Positions 46,721 to 54,642 of a stretch of DNA of 64,000 bases are shown in pieces. Numbering within the stretch: the stretch's first letter is position 1; each line of letters opens with the position of its first letter. The notes under the pieces are model-generated. The model saw nothing but the letters and a program-made list of their open reading frames with translations. It did not search any database and was not told the DNA's origin. The stretch covers positions 16,807 to 80,806 of the forward strand of contig NZ_APHR01000010.1 in assembly GCF_000349205.1 (NCBI RefSeq), read 5' to 3'. The stretch is from Methylophaga lonarensis MPL (GTDB lineage Bacteria > Pseudomonadota > Gammaproteobacteria > Nitrosococcales > Methylophagaceae). Made by a program: the position numbers and the translations under genes.

Positions 46721-47197
46721 TTAAGAAACTTCATCATCGGGCTCAACAGAAATATCAAAGTGTAGGACCTCTTCACGCTGACCAAGCTTGTGATACAACG
46801 CAATGGCCGGTGCGTCTTCCACGCCGGTATCCGCCTGAACGAAAATGACATAAGCCCCTCGATCTGCGGCAATGCGTTTCAAGTTTTCGATCAACGCTGT
46901 GGCTATTCCCTTTCGCCGATGGGCAGATAACACCGCGAGGTCATATATATAGATCTCACTACGCGCCTGCTCAAACTTTTTCAGCTCGTATGCGGCAAGA
47001 CCACCAATAACAGCCTCACCGTCGAGCGCCACCAGCGCTATAAAAGATTCACCGCTCAACAACTGTTTCAGATAGTCCGCACTTGGACGTTTTTCAGTGT
47101 AGCTGCTCATATCGTTGAACACCTCACCAAAACATCTCGACAAGGCTAGCATCAGCTTAATGTCATTTGCTGTCAGTTGACGGATTTCGACTGGCAT
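46721..47197 (-). CDS. GNAT acetyltransferase similar to AAC(3)-I aminoglycoside acetyltransferases
   Basis: 158 residues from ATG 47197 ([12 protein letters not shown]); a GTG at 47221 extends it without family support. It shares many residues with gentamicin AAC(3)-I enzymes: [46 protein letters not shown] (acetyl-CoA loop) and [22 protein letters not shown]. This is resemblance from memory, not a search. Chromosomal relatives may acetylate other amines, so resistance is not shown. AAC(3)-I genes are typical integron cassettes, and the neighbours here carry attC-like ends. Confidence 0.8.
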   Translation of the reverse strand: MPVEIRQLTANDIKLMLALSRCFGEVFNDMSSYTEKRPSADYLKQLLSGESFIALVALDGEAVIGGLAAYELKKFEQARSEIYIYDLAVLSAHRRKGIATALIENLKRIAADRGAYVIFVQADTGVEDAPAIALYHKLGQREEVLHFDISVEPDDEVS

Positions 47198-47235
47198 AAT
47201 TAATAGGGATCGAACTCCCACTCCTAATATTCCAT

Positions 47236-47254
47236 GTGCAGCGCTCTGTTACGC
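47236..47254 (-). repeat. attC-like half site at the end of the cupin remnant
   Basis: On the minus strand GCGTAAC is followed by AGAGCGCTGCAC; the stop codon TAA of the cupin fragment overlaps GCGTAAC. This approximates the R'' core RYYYAAC of attC (one mismatch) with the stop inside the site, a common cassette arrangement. No matching R' partner is clear before the AAC(3)-like gene. Confidence 0.35.
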
Positions 47255-47420
47255 ATCGTTTTCCATACTTGGATCTTCCTTTTCCGAATACAACGATTGT
47301 CCTGGCGTAAAGTAGATGAACTTTGCTCCTTCCGGCGCGCCTGGTTTATGCCATATGCCACGAGGGACGACAAATGAGACCAGCTACGGCACCATGCGCC
47401 ATCCGTTACATGCTGTTGTT
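47249..47420 (-). pseudogene. Decayed cupin-domain fragment
   Basis: A minus-strand frame reads GWRMVP-stop-LVSFVVPRGIWHKPGAP, then GAKFIYFTPGQSLYSEKED and SMENDA-stop. The second part is open from 47383 to the TAA at 47249 and looks like the C-terminal part of a cupin (WHKP metal site, FIYFTPG strand). The N-terminal half is missing and an in-frame TAG interrupts it. The 5' side abuts the attC-like sequence at 47408-47424, so the gene seems to have been cut by the insertion of its neighbour. Confidence 0.55.
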
Positions 47421-47424
47421 TGGC
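47408..47424 (-). repeat. attC-like half site at the end of the SRPBCC gene
   Basis: On the minus strand the stop region reads TTTTAGCCAAACAACAGCAT. The core GCCAAACAAC matches that at the end of the GFA gene (47916-47937), which has the same sequence followed by GGCAGC. GCCAAAC fits RYYYAAC with one mismatch. Confidence 0.4.
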
Positions 47425-47851
47425 TAAAACTTCCGAGCCTGATAGTGAATACCTGCCCCTTCTTCACAGTATTGCTTAAGACTTAACAAAAATATCGCCC
47501 AATTATAATTACAGAAACGGAAGAATTCGGTAACTTCACGCCAGTCTGTGTGCCGAAGGATGACCGCTGTCTTATCACCCCGACTATCGAGTTCGAAACT
47601 GATGTAGTGTCAATCCACTCGGGGTCTGAATCGACGCAGTGCCAGGTCATTTTGCTATCGCGTACCAGCTCCGTAACCTTCATCTTTGTCGGATGCTCGT
47701 CACCAAATCGAAATTCATTGACCGCATCAATTTGAGCAATGAACTGTAAATCTTGCGTCCACACCTCAGCCAATCCGTGCGCCGTGGTCAAGGCTTCGTA
47801 CACAAATGACAGGGGCGCATTCACGTATTGAATATGTTCAATGTTTGCCAT
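47422..47851 (-). pseudogene. SRPBCC (AHSA1-like) domain protein, frameshifted
   Basis: From ATG 47851 (MANIEHIQYVNAPLSFVYEALT) the frame reads through HPTKMKVTELV... DSDPEWIDT and then loses the fold. One base added near 47604-47608 restores ISFELDSRGDKTAVILRHTDW, REVTEFFRFCNYNWAIFLLS and LKQYCEEGAG..ARKF, ending at TAG 47422-47424; this is the typical C-terminal half of an activator-of-Hsp90/polyketide-cyclase-like protein. The unshifted frame would end at 47483. Sequencing error or true inactivation cannot be told apart. Lies 87 bases after the GFA gene, same strand. Confidence 0.7.
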
Positions 47852-47915
47852 CAATTCAGACTCTCTTGTCTGTGGTCATCCAGACCAAGTGTACTGCTTT
47901 TTTTGCGTCGCTCTG

Positions 47916-47937
47916 GCTGCCGTTGTTTGGCTGAGGC
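47916..47937 (-). repeat. attC-like half site at the end of the GFA gene
   Basis: On the minus strand, directly after the GFA TAA, GCCTCAGCCAAACAACGGCAGC. It is nearly the reverse complement of the half site in front of the same gene (48362-48381), whose L' GCTGCCGT pairs with ACGGCAGC here. This is what two cassette boundaries from related attC sites would look like. Confidence 0.45.
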
Positions 47938-48336
47938 TTAATTTTTTGAAGCAAACTGCTCGAAAACCTGTTGCCCCGTCATTTTATGGGTGTCGTTCTT
48001 CAGCTCGTAATAAGTGGGCTTCTCGTCAATGAATATTTCACTTGAAAGATTGAATTCTTGGTCTTGAAAAAGACCCGCAGGAAGAATGTACTCGTTACTG
48101 GGAAGCAGGTGATAAAAGAGATGGGTACCACAGCTTGGACAAAAACCGCGCTCAGCCCAGTCAGAGGATTGATACCGTGATGGCTCTTGACCATTAAAGC
48201 GAACGTCAGTACCACAATGAACGGCGAACATTGGGCCTCCCGCCCAGCGTCTGCACATTGAACAATGACAGAGCCCAACCTCATTGTGATCGGGGGCATC
48301 AACCTCAATGGAACCGCAAAGACACTTCGCTTTCAT
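47938..48336 (-). CDS. GFA-family (glutathione-dependent formaldehyde-activating enzyme-like) zinc protein
   Basis: 132 residues. Zinc ligands typical of the family are in KCLCGSIEV, CHCSMCRRWAG and FCPSCGTHLFY. The family covers Gfa and CENP-V-like proteins; most small members have no assigned substrate, so real formaldehyde activity is not implied. SD AAGGAGGAG (minus strand) precedes the ATG closely. A perfect simple attC core GTTAGGC lies 35 bases upstream and an R''-like core at its end, so this gene resembles an integron cassette. Confidence 0.88.
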   Translation of the reverse strand: MKAKCLCGSIEVDAPDHNEVGLCHCSMCRRWAGGPMFAVHCGTDVRFNGQEPSRYQSSDWAERGFCPSCGTHLFYHLLPSNEYILPAGLFQDQEFNLSSEIFIDEKPTYYELKNDTHKMTGQQVFEQFASKN

Positions 48337-48806
48337 ATCTCCTCCTTAATGTTTGAGCTACGCCTAACGGCCCACGGCAGCATAGAGAAATCTTTAGTCA
48401 TTACTTCAATCTCACTAATTCGCAGAACACCCACAGTACCGACAAATTTGTAACACAGTGGATAAATCAAGTGCTGACCTCATGATTTATTCTACGCCGC
48501 CATTGAGTGCCTTGTGAGCAGATTCGGTCTGAAGACGCGCTAGCTAGGTTCGGCTGACTGCTCCGGGCTTCTTGGACTGCAATTTAAAAAACGCCGCGAG
48601 ATTTGCTATGGTTAAAGCAAGCCAGACACTCAGTCTGCATTTATGTCACTAAGCACCAAGACGTTGCATTAGTGGGCCAGGGCGTTATTGATTCATCGAA
48701 TCTCTTCAACGCTGTCATCAATCGCAAATGCCTGCCAAATGCACGTTTCCATCAGGTTCAACGCTGAGCCTGAACAAATCCGGTTAACACTTGAGGGAAG
48801 CTTGTT
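48337..48806. other. Gap between GFA gene and MFS transporter gene
   Basis: 470 bases with no gene I accept. It carries the attC-like half site at 48362-48381 near the GFA gene and a GAGGGAAG SD in front of the MFS gene. The stretch GGGCGTTATTG (about 48679) resembles another attC end, but no paired half was found. Small frames of about 60 codons lack support. Confidence 0.5.
48362..48381 (-). repeat. attC-like L'R' half site in front of the GFA gene
   Basis: On the minus strand GCTGCCGTGGGCCGTTAGGC. The last seven bases GTTAGGC match the integron R' consensus GTTRRRY exactly and lie 35 bases upstream of the GFA SD/ATG, a typical distance for a cassette. The preceding GCTGCCGT is complementary to the half site at the end of the GFA gene. 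The R''L'' partner upstream (about 48400-48520) was not recognised. Confidence 0.5.
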
Positions 48807-50123
48807 ATGCATTCTTTGGCATTATTGCGACCAATTCAAGCCATTTTATGGGGCGTTGCGCTCCTGTTATTAGGTAATGGTCTAATCAACACTCTGTTGA
48901 CACTTCGCGGTGTCAGTGAAGGGTTCTCCAGCGCCGTGCTCGGCCTTGTCATGTCGAGTTTTTTTGTCGGCTTTATTTGTGGAACATGGGTCAGTCCACG
49001 CCTGATAAAACGCATGGGCCACATTCGCACCTTCGCTTTTTGTGCCTCGCTCTGTGCTTCAGCAGCACTGCTGCATATTATTTTTATTGATGCGATTTCC
49101 TGGATGCTGCTGCGTTTTATCTACGGCCTTGCCTTTGTCACGCTGATGACAGTGATTGAGAGCTGGTTAAACAGTCAGTCAGCCCCACATGAACGTGGTC
49201 GTATTTTCGCCTTTTACATGGTGGTGAATCTGGGCGCACTGGCAGTCGCCCAACAAATGCTGCGACTGGATAGCCCGGAAAACTTCCTGCTGTTTGCTCT
49301 GGTGTCTATTTTGATCTGCTCGGCATTATTGCCTGTCGCAATGACTCGCCGCGCTCAACCCACCATTTCAGATCACCCAAAAAGCAGTCTAAAAGCATTA
49401 GTGCGCTTTGCACCATTAGCTGTAGCAGCTTCGGCGTTTTCAGGGCTTGCGATGGGGGCATTCTGGTCAATGACACCTATTTATGCCGCTGGTGTCGGCT
49501 TTGATACCGGCGGTATCGCCATGATCATGAGTGTCGCCATTTTAGGTGGTGCCGCCTTGCAAATACCTATCGGTCGAGTTTCTGATAAATATGACCGACC
49601 CGCCGTGCTGATTGGGGTATTAATACTGGCCGCGATTATCGCCGTGATAATTCCCATGGCACCCAGTGAAAACATTTTGTACGGGCTGTATTTTCTCTGG
49701 GGTGGTCTGGCGTTTGCCATTTACCCATTGGCGGTTGCCATGTTAATCGACCAATTACATCCAGATGAAATTGTCTCCGGCTCCTCAGATATGCTGGTAT
49801 TGCATGGCATCGGCTGTGTCTTCGCACCGATGCTGGCAGGTGGCCTGATGACCTTGATTGGTGGTTATGCGCTGCAAATGTATATCGCCGTAGTGTTGGC
49901 CAGCTTAGCGGCATTTGCCATTTATCGTCGTCGACATGTCATCGATCTGGTGTCAGGTAATCCGGCCCATTTTGAACCCATGGTACAGACCAGTGATCAG
50001 GCACTGAATATGATGTTTGATCAAAGCCAACCAGACCTGTTTGATGACCCGGATTTTTATGGCGAAGACGAGCGTGAACGTATTATCAAGGCGTTTGAGA
50101 AAAGTGCCAGCAGCGACAAGTAA
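48807..50123 (+). CDS. MFS transporter (YcaD-like)
   Basis: 438 residues with about 12 membrane helices. Family features: GLVMSSFFVGFICGTWVSPRLIKRMGHIRTFAF (loop 2-3), FVTLMTVIESWLNSQSAPHERGR and QIPIGRVSDKYDRP. The C-terminus is an acidic cytoplasmic tail (FDQSQPDLFDDPDFYGEDERERI). Substrate unknown. SD GAGGGAAG lies before ATG 48807. It is transcribed opposite to the cassette-like genes around it, so it may be part of the original chromosome. Confidence 0.85.
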   Translation: MHSLALLRPIQAILWGVALLLLGNGLINTLLTLRGVSEGFSSAVLGLVMSSFFVGFICGTWVSPRLIKRMGHIRTFAFCASLCASAALLHIIFIDAISWMLLRFIYGLAFVTLMTVIESWLNSQSAPHERGRIFAFYMVVNLGALAVAQQMLRLDSPENFLLFALVSILICSALLPVAMTRRAQPTISDHPKSSLKALVRFAPLAVAASAFSGLAMGAFWSMTPIYAAGVGFDTGGIAMIMSVAILGGAALQIPIGRVSDKYDRPAVLIGVLILAAIIAVIIPMAPSENILYGLYFLWGGLAFAIYPLAVAMLIDQLHPDEIVSGSSDMLVLHGIGCVFAPMLAGGLMTLIGGYALQMYIAVVLASLAAFAIYRRRHVIDLVSGNPAHFEPMVQTSDQALNMMFDQSQPDLFDDPDFYGEDERERIIKAFEKSASSDK

Positions 50124-50376
50124 GCAGCCTTTGCCATCAACGACACATACTGCTTCGCTCAAGACTCTGTCGCATAACTGATTAAATATTAGCTATTTAC
50201 AGCCTGAATCATCAGTGCTAAATCTATTCAACATCTGCATATCAACTAAAAGGGGGATGATGGGATGTAAATGACAAGCATCCTCTAATATTTAATATCA
50301 CAACTCTTGCAGGGATTGGTCAGTGGCGATCCCCTTGATGTATTCATTCAGGACTTTATTTCTTAAAAGGATTTTT

Positions 50377-50844
50377 ATGATTAAGTACGCGGCTTCAGCG
50401 GCAGTAATTGCAATTGCTACAACATATATTCTTATTGCTAGTTTTTCTTATGCTATTTATCTTTTTCCATATGGTTTTACCATAGTCATTGCCAGCTCTA
50501 TTATCCCTGCAATTGCTGTTAGCGTAGCATGGTGGAAGTTCCGAAAACGTAGACCCTCATATCGTGAAAAAATAATCATAGTCTTGGTTTATTGGTTTAT
50601 TTTGATATTTTTCTTCTTAATGCCCATCCATGTGCTACCAACACTATCAAGCTTAGCTAGCATTATGTTAAACACGATCATTTATCCCATCTTTTTGCTA
50701 ATCTTTTTTGGTATAAGTGACAGGTTTGATGGCAACTTCCAAAGAGCGATGACTTTCTTCTTTGTAACAGGTTCATTTCTATTCATTGCCGTGACTTTAT
50801 ATAACGGCCATCTAAAAATCACTGAGATTCTTAGTGTTGGATAG
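50377..50844 (+). CDS. Small integral membrane protein of unknown function
   Basis: 155 residues from ATG 50377, preceded by AAAAGGA; an in-frame GTG at 50323 extends it by 18 residues. Five hydrophobic segments are visible, including YAASAAVIAIATTYILIASFSYAI and IIIVLVYWFILIFFFLMPIHV. Basic loop WKFRKRRPSYREK. The composition is more AT-rich than the flanking MFS gene, suggesting a different origin. No family recognised. About 250 bases of gene-free DNA (50124-50376) precede it. Confidence 0.6.
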   Translation: MIKYAASAAVIAIATTYILIASFSYAIYLFPYGFTIVIASSIIPAIAVSVAWWKFRKRRPSYREKIIIVLVYWFILIFFFLMPIHVLPTLSSLASIMLNTIIYPIFLLIFFGISDRFDGNFQRAMTFFFVTGSFLFIAVTLYNGHLKITEILSVG

Positions 50845-50940
50845 CCGACAACGGAATTTTTACAACATCATTTTGGTGAGCGGCGTTTCCCTAATGCTCT
50901 GATAAGTTATGACCTGTAAAATGCGGCAAAAACTGGTTAT

Positions 50941-51357
50941 TTATCTCCAGCTTTTTTGGAAATTCCAGCTAATGAGTTGAGCATGCTTCTCGCACCACTC
51001 GAACAAGAATCGCTCACACTCTTGTCTCAAAATCTTATCGTTGAGCCTGGGATCGTCGCTCACTAAATAGAATCTAAAGCCAGTAACACCCAATTCCTTA
51101 GCGGCCATACAGATCGGGCTGGTACGTCTCAACTGCTCGGGCTTTTCAGTGCCATTATGCATTCCTTCGAACCACCTGATATCGTGTCTGATTTTACCCC
51201 TGACGCTTCGCCCCGTCTCACCAACTCTTACCCCATGCCTGCCCCAGCAAATTTCTGCGTAAAGTCCGGGTTTCGTGGGTAATGACTCGACAGGCACTGA
51301 ATTGTCCTCAGTCCATCCAACAAAAAGATTGATTCCTTTGTAAGTAATAAAGTCCAT
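50941..51357 (-). CDS. Small protein with a GIY-YIG nuclease-like pattern
   Basis: 138 residues. The segment PGLYAEICWGRHGVRVGETGRSVRGKI, followed by RHDIRWF, resembles the GIY-YIG core: GLY strand, VRVGETG strand with the helix residues, then an Arg/His pair in RGKIRH, and a later Glu in LRQECERFLFEW. This is a pattern judgement without a search, so catalytic activity is uncertain. It is minus-strand, like the other cassette-like genes. Upstream on the minus strand is AGGTCGTTAGAACG, close to an attC R' core. Confidence 0.5.
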   Translation of the reverse strand: MDFITYKGINLFVGWTEDNSVPVESLPTKPGLYAEICWGRHGVRVGETGRSVRGKIRHDIRWFEGMHNGTEKPEQLRRTSPICMAAKELGVTGFRFYLVSDDPRLNDKILRQECERFLFEWCEKHAQLISWNFQKSWR

Positions 51358-51573
51358 GAGTCGTTCTAACGACCTCGCTCATCTGTTTGGTTTACTGGTT
51401 ATAGCGTTAATTGATTATTAACTCTCATAAAGACGGCGGCATGCATGACGAGTATTTGGATACTGCCAACAAGATGTCACGCTGCAGTGGTTGGATATGT
51501 TTCGTTTTCTGGCAATTCGAGCTGCCTCTCACCTGTAAGCCTCAAGCGCCGACTTTGCGATGCGTAATTCCAT

Positions 51574-51843
51574 TTACTCGATACTCAACATTCTCCTAGC
51601 GTCCTCTAACGATACGGTGTTACCCTCACGGACATTCATCAACCCTTGCGCCACGGCTTTTACAAACCGCAACTCCTCTGCGGTTTTTTCATAATCATCG
51701 AGCCCCTGAACAACAGCTACGGAGCGGCCACGACTGGTTGACAGTACAGGGCGATGCGTATCCTGCGCTCGATCAACAATTTTTCCCGGATCGTTCTTCA
51801 GCTCTGAAAGTGGAATGACATGCCCAGAAAATTTCACATGCAT
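51574..51843 (-). CDS. Phd/YefM-type antitoxin, no toxin gene adjacent
   Basis: 89 residues. The N-terminus MHVKFSGHVIPLSELKNDPGKIVDRAQDTHRPVLSTSRGRSVAVVQGLDDYE has the Phd/YefM DNA-binding fold pattern (S-E-L-K-N-x-P-G-K-I, then V-L-S-T-S-R-G-R), and the C-terminus is helical as in toxin-binding tails. No toxin frame (RelE, Doc or PIN) appears on either side (51358-51573 and 51844-52023 hold no gene), so it is orphan or a solitary regulator. It is minus-strand in a region of cassette-like genes. Confidence 0.8.
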   Translation of the reverse strand: MHVKFSGHVIPLSELKNDPGKIVDRAQDTHRPVLSTSRGRSVAVVQGLDDYEKTAEELRFVKAVAQGLMNVREGNTVSLEDARRMLSIE

Positions 51844-51940
51844 CGTGGTTACCCGGTCAATGATTTTCTGCCATTAGCCGCAGATGTTAACAGCTACATT
51901 CCAGAAACATAGTGTCCGCGAGAGTGCGCGAGGCATCAGC

Positions 51941-51965
51941 GCCGCTTTTGAGGCGATTGTTATAA
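51941..51965 (-). repeat. attC-like R''L'' half site after the PhnB-like gene
   Basis: On the minus strand TATAACAATCGCCTCAAAAGCGGCGCTG. The start TATAACAAnCGCCTCAA is close to the beginning of Vibrio cholerae repeat-type attC sites (TAACAAACGCCTCAA). It lies 60-80 bases downstream of the PhnB-like stop. A compatible L'R' partner was not found. Confidence 0.4.
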
Positions 51966-52023
51966 ATCAAGTTGGCTGGCCCCTTGATTCTTCTGCACTT
52001 GGCTATGTGTTTATAGCACCACC

Positions 52024-52431
52024 CTAGTTCGACAAATTGAGCTGCCAAGACACACCGTATCTATCATTCAGCCAACCAAACATTTGGCTAAAACCATAGT
52101 TATCTAAAGGCATTAGCTCTGAGCCATTTTCGGCGAGGCTCCGAAATACCTTCTTGATTTCACTCATTGATTCACACTCAACGTGCAATGACATGGAGGG
52201 TGTAAAGGTAAATTGGTGGTCAAGATGACTGTCCAGAGCCATGAACTCGGTACCGTTTATCATAAATTTAATCATCTTGGCAGAGCCTTCTGGCTCATGC
52301 TCGCCAGCTTCGTAGCGCTGAATATCAATGATCTCTGAACCAGGAAATAGAGAGGTATAGAATTTGATTGCTTCCTCGGCTTTCCCAGCTTGTTTCCCGA
52401 CAAACATGAGCGAGGCCTTAATGGATTTCAT
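52024..52431 (-). CDS. PhnB-like VOC-family protein
   Basis: 135 residues. N-terminal KASLMFVGKQAGKAEEAIKFYTSLFPGSEI and the central MIKFMINGTEFMALDSH, followed by SLHVECESMSEIKKVFRSLAENG and GWLNDRYGVSWQLNL, match the PhnB/3-demethylubiquinone-methyltransferase-like VOC group. Function unknown; such proteins are often carried on integron cassettes. An attC-type end (GCGTTATGT) is 26 bases before its ATG. Confidence 0.85.
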   Translation of the reverse strand: MKSIKASLMFVGKQAGKAEEAIKFYTSLFPGSEIIDIQRYEAGEHEPEGSAKMIKFMINGTEFMALDSHLDHQFTFTPSMSLHVECESMSEIKKVFRSLAENGSELMPLDNYGFSQMFGWLNDRYGVSWQLNLSN

Positions 52432-52455
52432 CTGTTGCTCCGTTCTGATTTGTAA

Positions 52456-52476
52456 ACATAACGCCTAGCTCACCGG
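52456..52476 (-). repeat. attC-like L'R' half site before the PhnB-like gene
   Basis: On the minus strand CCGGTGAGCTAGGCGTTATGT, then AAATCAGAACGGAGCAACAG and the PhnB ATG. The layout of a GGCGTTATG core about 25 bases in front of a start is typical of gene cassettes. GTTATGT deviates from GTTRRRY by one base. Confidence 0.4.
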
Positions 52477-52653
52477 AAAATTGGTAGCGCAGCGAGCGGT
52501 TCAAAATCAAACACTCTGACCCTATTGATTATGATCGGCTCCATTCAGCACCCTCTAACGCCTCAAACACCGGAATGGTGAAGTTGGCGGCTTTTTTGGA
52601 ACAAAAAAGATGACAGCTTTACCATGTCCGAGTGCTTTGGCTTGTTACATTTA

Positions 52654-54642
52654 TCATTTCTTAGGGGCCGAATCCCAGTCATCGATTAGACCAATTGGAA
52701 GCCCATTGATACCGTTAGATCTATAGTGGGCTATTTCAAAACCTTTGTTTTCGTACGCAACATCCCGAGGCATGTCATTATCTACCAGTATAATCTGACA
52801 GAGCTTACCTTTATCATCGAACTCTTCAGCAACAGCTACTAATGCATTGAATAGATTTCTGTATTTCTCTGGATCTGCCACACCATCAACATCAATTTCG
52901 CTGTCAATTTGACTGTCATCGGAATATTCAGGGGTTTTCCCCAGAAATTTTCCTACGGTGTCGATCATTAATAATCCTGGAATATTAGTATCTTTACGAA
53001 GCTTCTGCAGTAAGATGGATGCCAAGTATCCGATAGAAACAATTGTTCTAAGTCCGCCTGAGTTGATTTTTCTGTATTCAATATTTCTGACTTTTGGGAA
53101 AAATGTTTTTTCGTCTATTCCTACGCCGTAATGGTTCTTAATCTTTACTTGCTGAATAAATTTGTTGATATCAGCTCCTAGATCCTTCAAAACATTATCA
53201 AGTGACGGGGCGTCCTTTTTGAGTTCATCCAGTTTAATTTTTAGTTTCTCGATTGTTCCTTCTAGGCGGCCTATTTGGTCAGCAAATGCGGCCTGCTTGT
53301 TCCTTACTCGCAGGGAGTGAACTGCCTTTTCTCGACGTTCGTCAAGTTGCGCTAATTCTTTGACAATTGCGTCTCTCTCGGCTAGATATGGTGAAATAGA
53401 ATTTGAAAGCTCTTCGTCCATTATTTCTCTGGCTTTATTTTTCTCCAGATAGAGCTCTGCTAGGAGGGAGTTGGCGGAATTTAAATCTGATCTGTTATCA
53501 GATATCAACTGTTTGAGATCTTTTGACCTCCTTTTGATCGATGTCAGCTCGCTTTTTAAGCGTGTGTCACTTGGGATGTCAAATTTATCGGATATGTCAC
53601 CAATTTCGATAATGGTTTCGCAGATAGGGCAGCTTGTCTTCTCCTGAATATCTCCGCCTATAAACTCTTTGGCTGATAGGCTGGATTCAATTCTATCAAT
53701 GTCATTTTGGTAATCGTTGAGGAGTCGGCTAAACCTTTCGATGCTTCGTAAAGATTTGCTCTTTGCTTCTTCTTGCTGCGCTATGTTCAAATTGATTGTG
53801 TTTAAGGCATCTTTGAGACCTTCATATAGTTCATTGTCGCTCGTCATTCGCTTGTTTAAATCTGAAAGCCGAGAGTTAACTTCAATTTTTATGTTGTCTA
53901 TGTTGCTTATTTCTTCGTCTAAATCTTCAGTACTTTTAAATTCAGTCTGAGCCAAAAAATTACTTATAGCGGAGTACTGATTTGAAAGCTGTGTCTTCTC
54001 TTGTGTTTTACTTGCAATATCTACTTCTATCTCTGATATTCCAGTGTCGAGAACATTAAATATGTATTTAAAGACTTCCCTGTTTTTTGTTTCAAGTACA
54101 TGGTTCCCAATGTTTAGCATGTGAGCGCTGCCAACATCGTCTTGATCCAAGTAAATAAATTTGAACAAGTCTAGGAAACTAAGCCTGGCTGTTTCTGATG
54201 AATCTTTTGTTGGGGCCTGCTTTAGTCGAACAGCGGGAAGTTCTAACGCCTCAAGAATAAATTCGGAAAGACTCTTATTTTGATCGTCTCCTTTGGTAAT
54301 GCTGGATTTGTACTTTTCGGGAAAGGAGTTTGATATTTCAGAGTACTTACAAGAATATACGTCAATATCTCTGGCGGGATTGAAAATATCTCTGCTGATG
54401 CAGTAGGGTTTTCCATTTACGGTTATTTCAAGGACTGCATACTTTACCGATGAAGAAATTTCTTCGTCTATTTTGATTTGCTTCCCGCCAAGAAGATAGT
54501 AAACAAGCCTGAGTATGCTTGACTTTCCTGTATCGGCATCACCATAAATTATGTTTATTCCGGGACGAAATTTAACTCGATAATCTTTTCGATGCCCGTG
54601 AAGTATTAAATTTTTTAAAAGTAAACCTTGAGAGAGATCCAT
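52654..54642 (-). CDS. SMC/Rad50-like ATPase of an ABC three-component (ABC-3C) type system
   Basis: 662 residues. Walker A GDADTGKSSIL (about 34-44) opens an ABC-type head. Two coiled-coil arms (about 200-330 and 360-480) flank a CPIC zinc-hook motif (Cys338, Cys341) as in Rad50. The C-terminal head has the ABC signature-like INSGGLRT (about 527-532) and Walker B GLLMIDTVGKFLG with Asp561, where Thr562 replaces the usual catalytic Glu. The size, the shape and the two small upstream genes match ATPase components of ABC-3C systems. ATG 54642 overlaps the stop of the middle protein. DNA is AT-rich compared with flanking genes. Confidence 0.85.
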   Translation of the reverse strand: MDLSQGLLLKNLILHGHRKDYRVKFRPGINIIYGDADTGKSSILRLVYYLLGGKQIKIDEEISSSVKYAVLEITVNGKPYCISRDIFNPARDIDVYSCKYSEISNSFPEKYKSSITKGDDQNKSLSEFILEALELPAVRLKQAPTKDSSETARLSFLDLFKFIYLDQDDVGSAHMLNIGNHVLETKNREVFKYIFNVLDTGISEIEVDIASKTQEKTQLSNQYSAISNFLAQTEFKSTEDLDEEISNIDNIKIEVNSRLSDLNKRMTSDNELYEGLKDALNTINLNIAQQEEAKSKSLRSIERFSRLLNDYQNDIDRIESSLSAKEFIGGDIQEKTSCPICETIIEIGDISDKFDIPSDTRLKSELTSIKRRSKDLKQLISDNRSDLNSANSLLAELYLEKNKAREIMDEELSNSISPYLAERDAIVKELAQLDERREKAVHSLRVRNKQAAFADQIGRLEGTIEKLKIKLDELKKDAPSLDNVLKDLGADINKFIQQVKIKNHYGVGIDEKTFFPKVRNIEYRKINSGGLRTIVSIGYLASILLQKLRKDTNIPGLLMIDTVGKFLGKTPEYSDDSQIDSEIDVDGVADPEKYRNLFNALVAVAEEFDDKGKLCQIILVDNDMPRDVAYENKGFEIAHYRSNGINGLPIGLIDDWDSAPKK

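Noticed and set aside
46721..52476. Complete integron with integrase
   Set aside because: No tyrosine recombinase and no complete paired attC site were found; only half sites are visible.
52654..54642. Calling the SMC-like protein SbcC or Rad50
   Set aside because: It is much shorter than SbcC, has no neighbouring SbcD/Mre11 nuclease and sits in a three-gene operon with a hydrolase.
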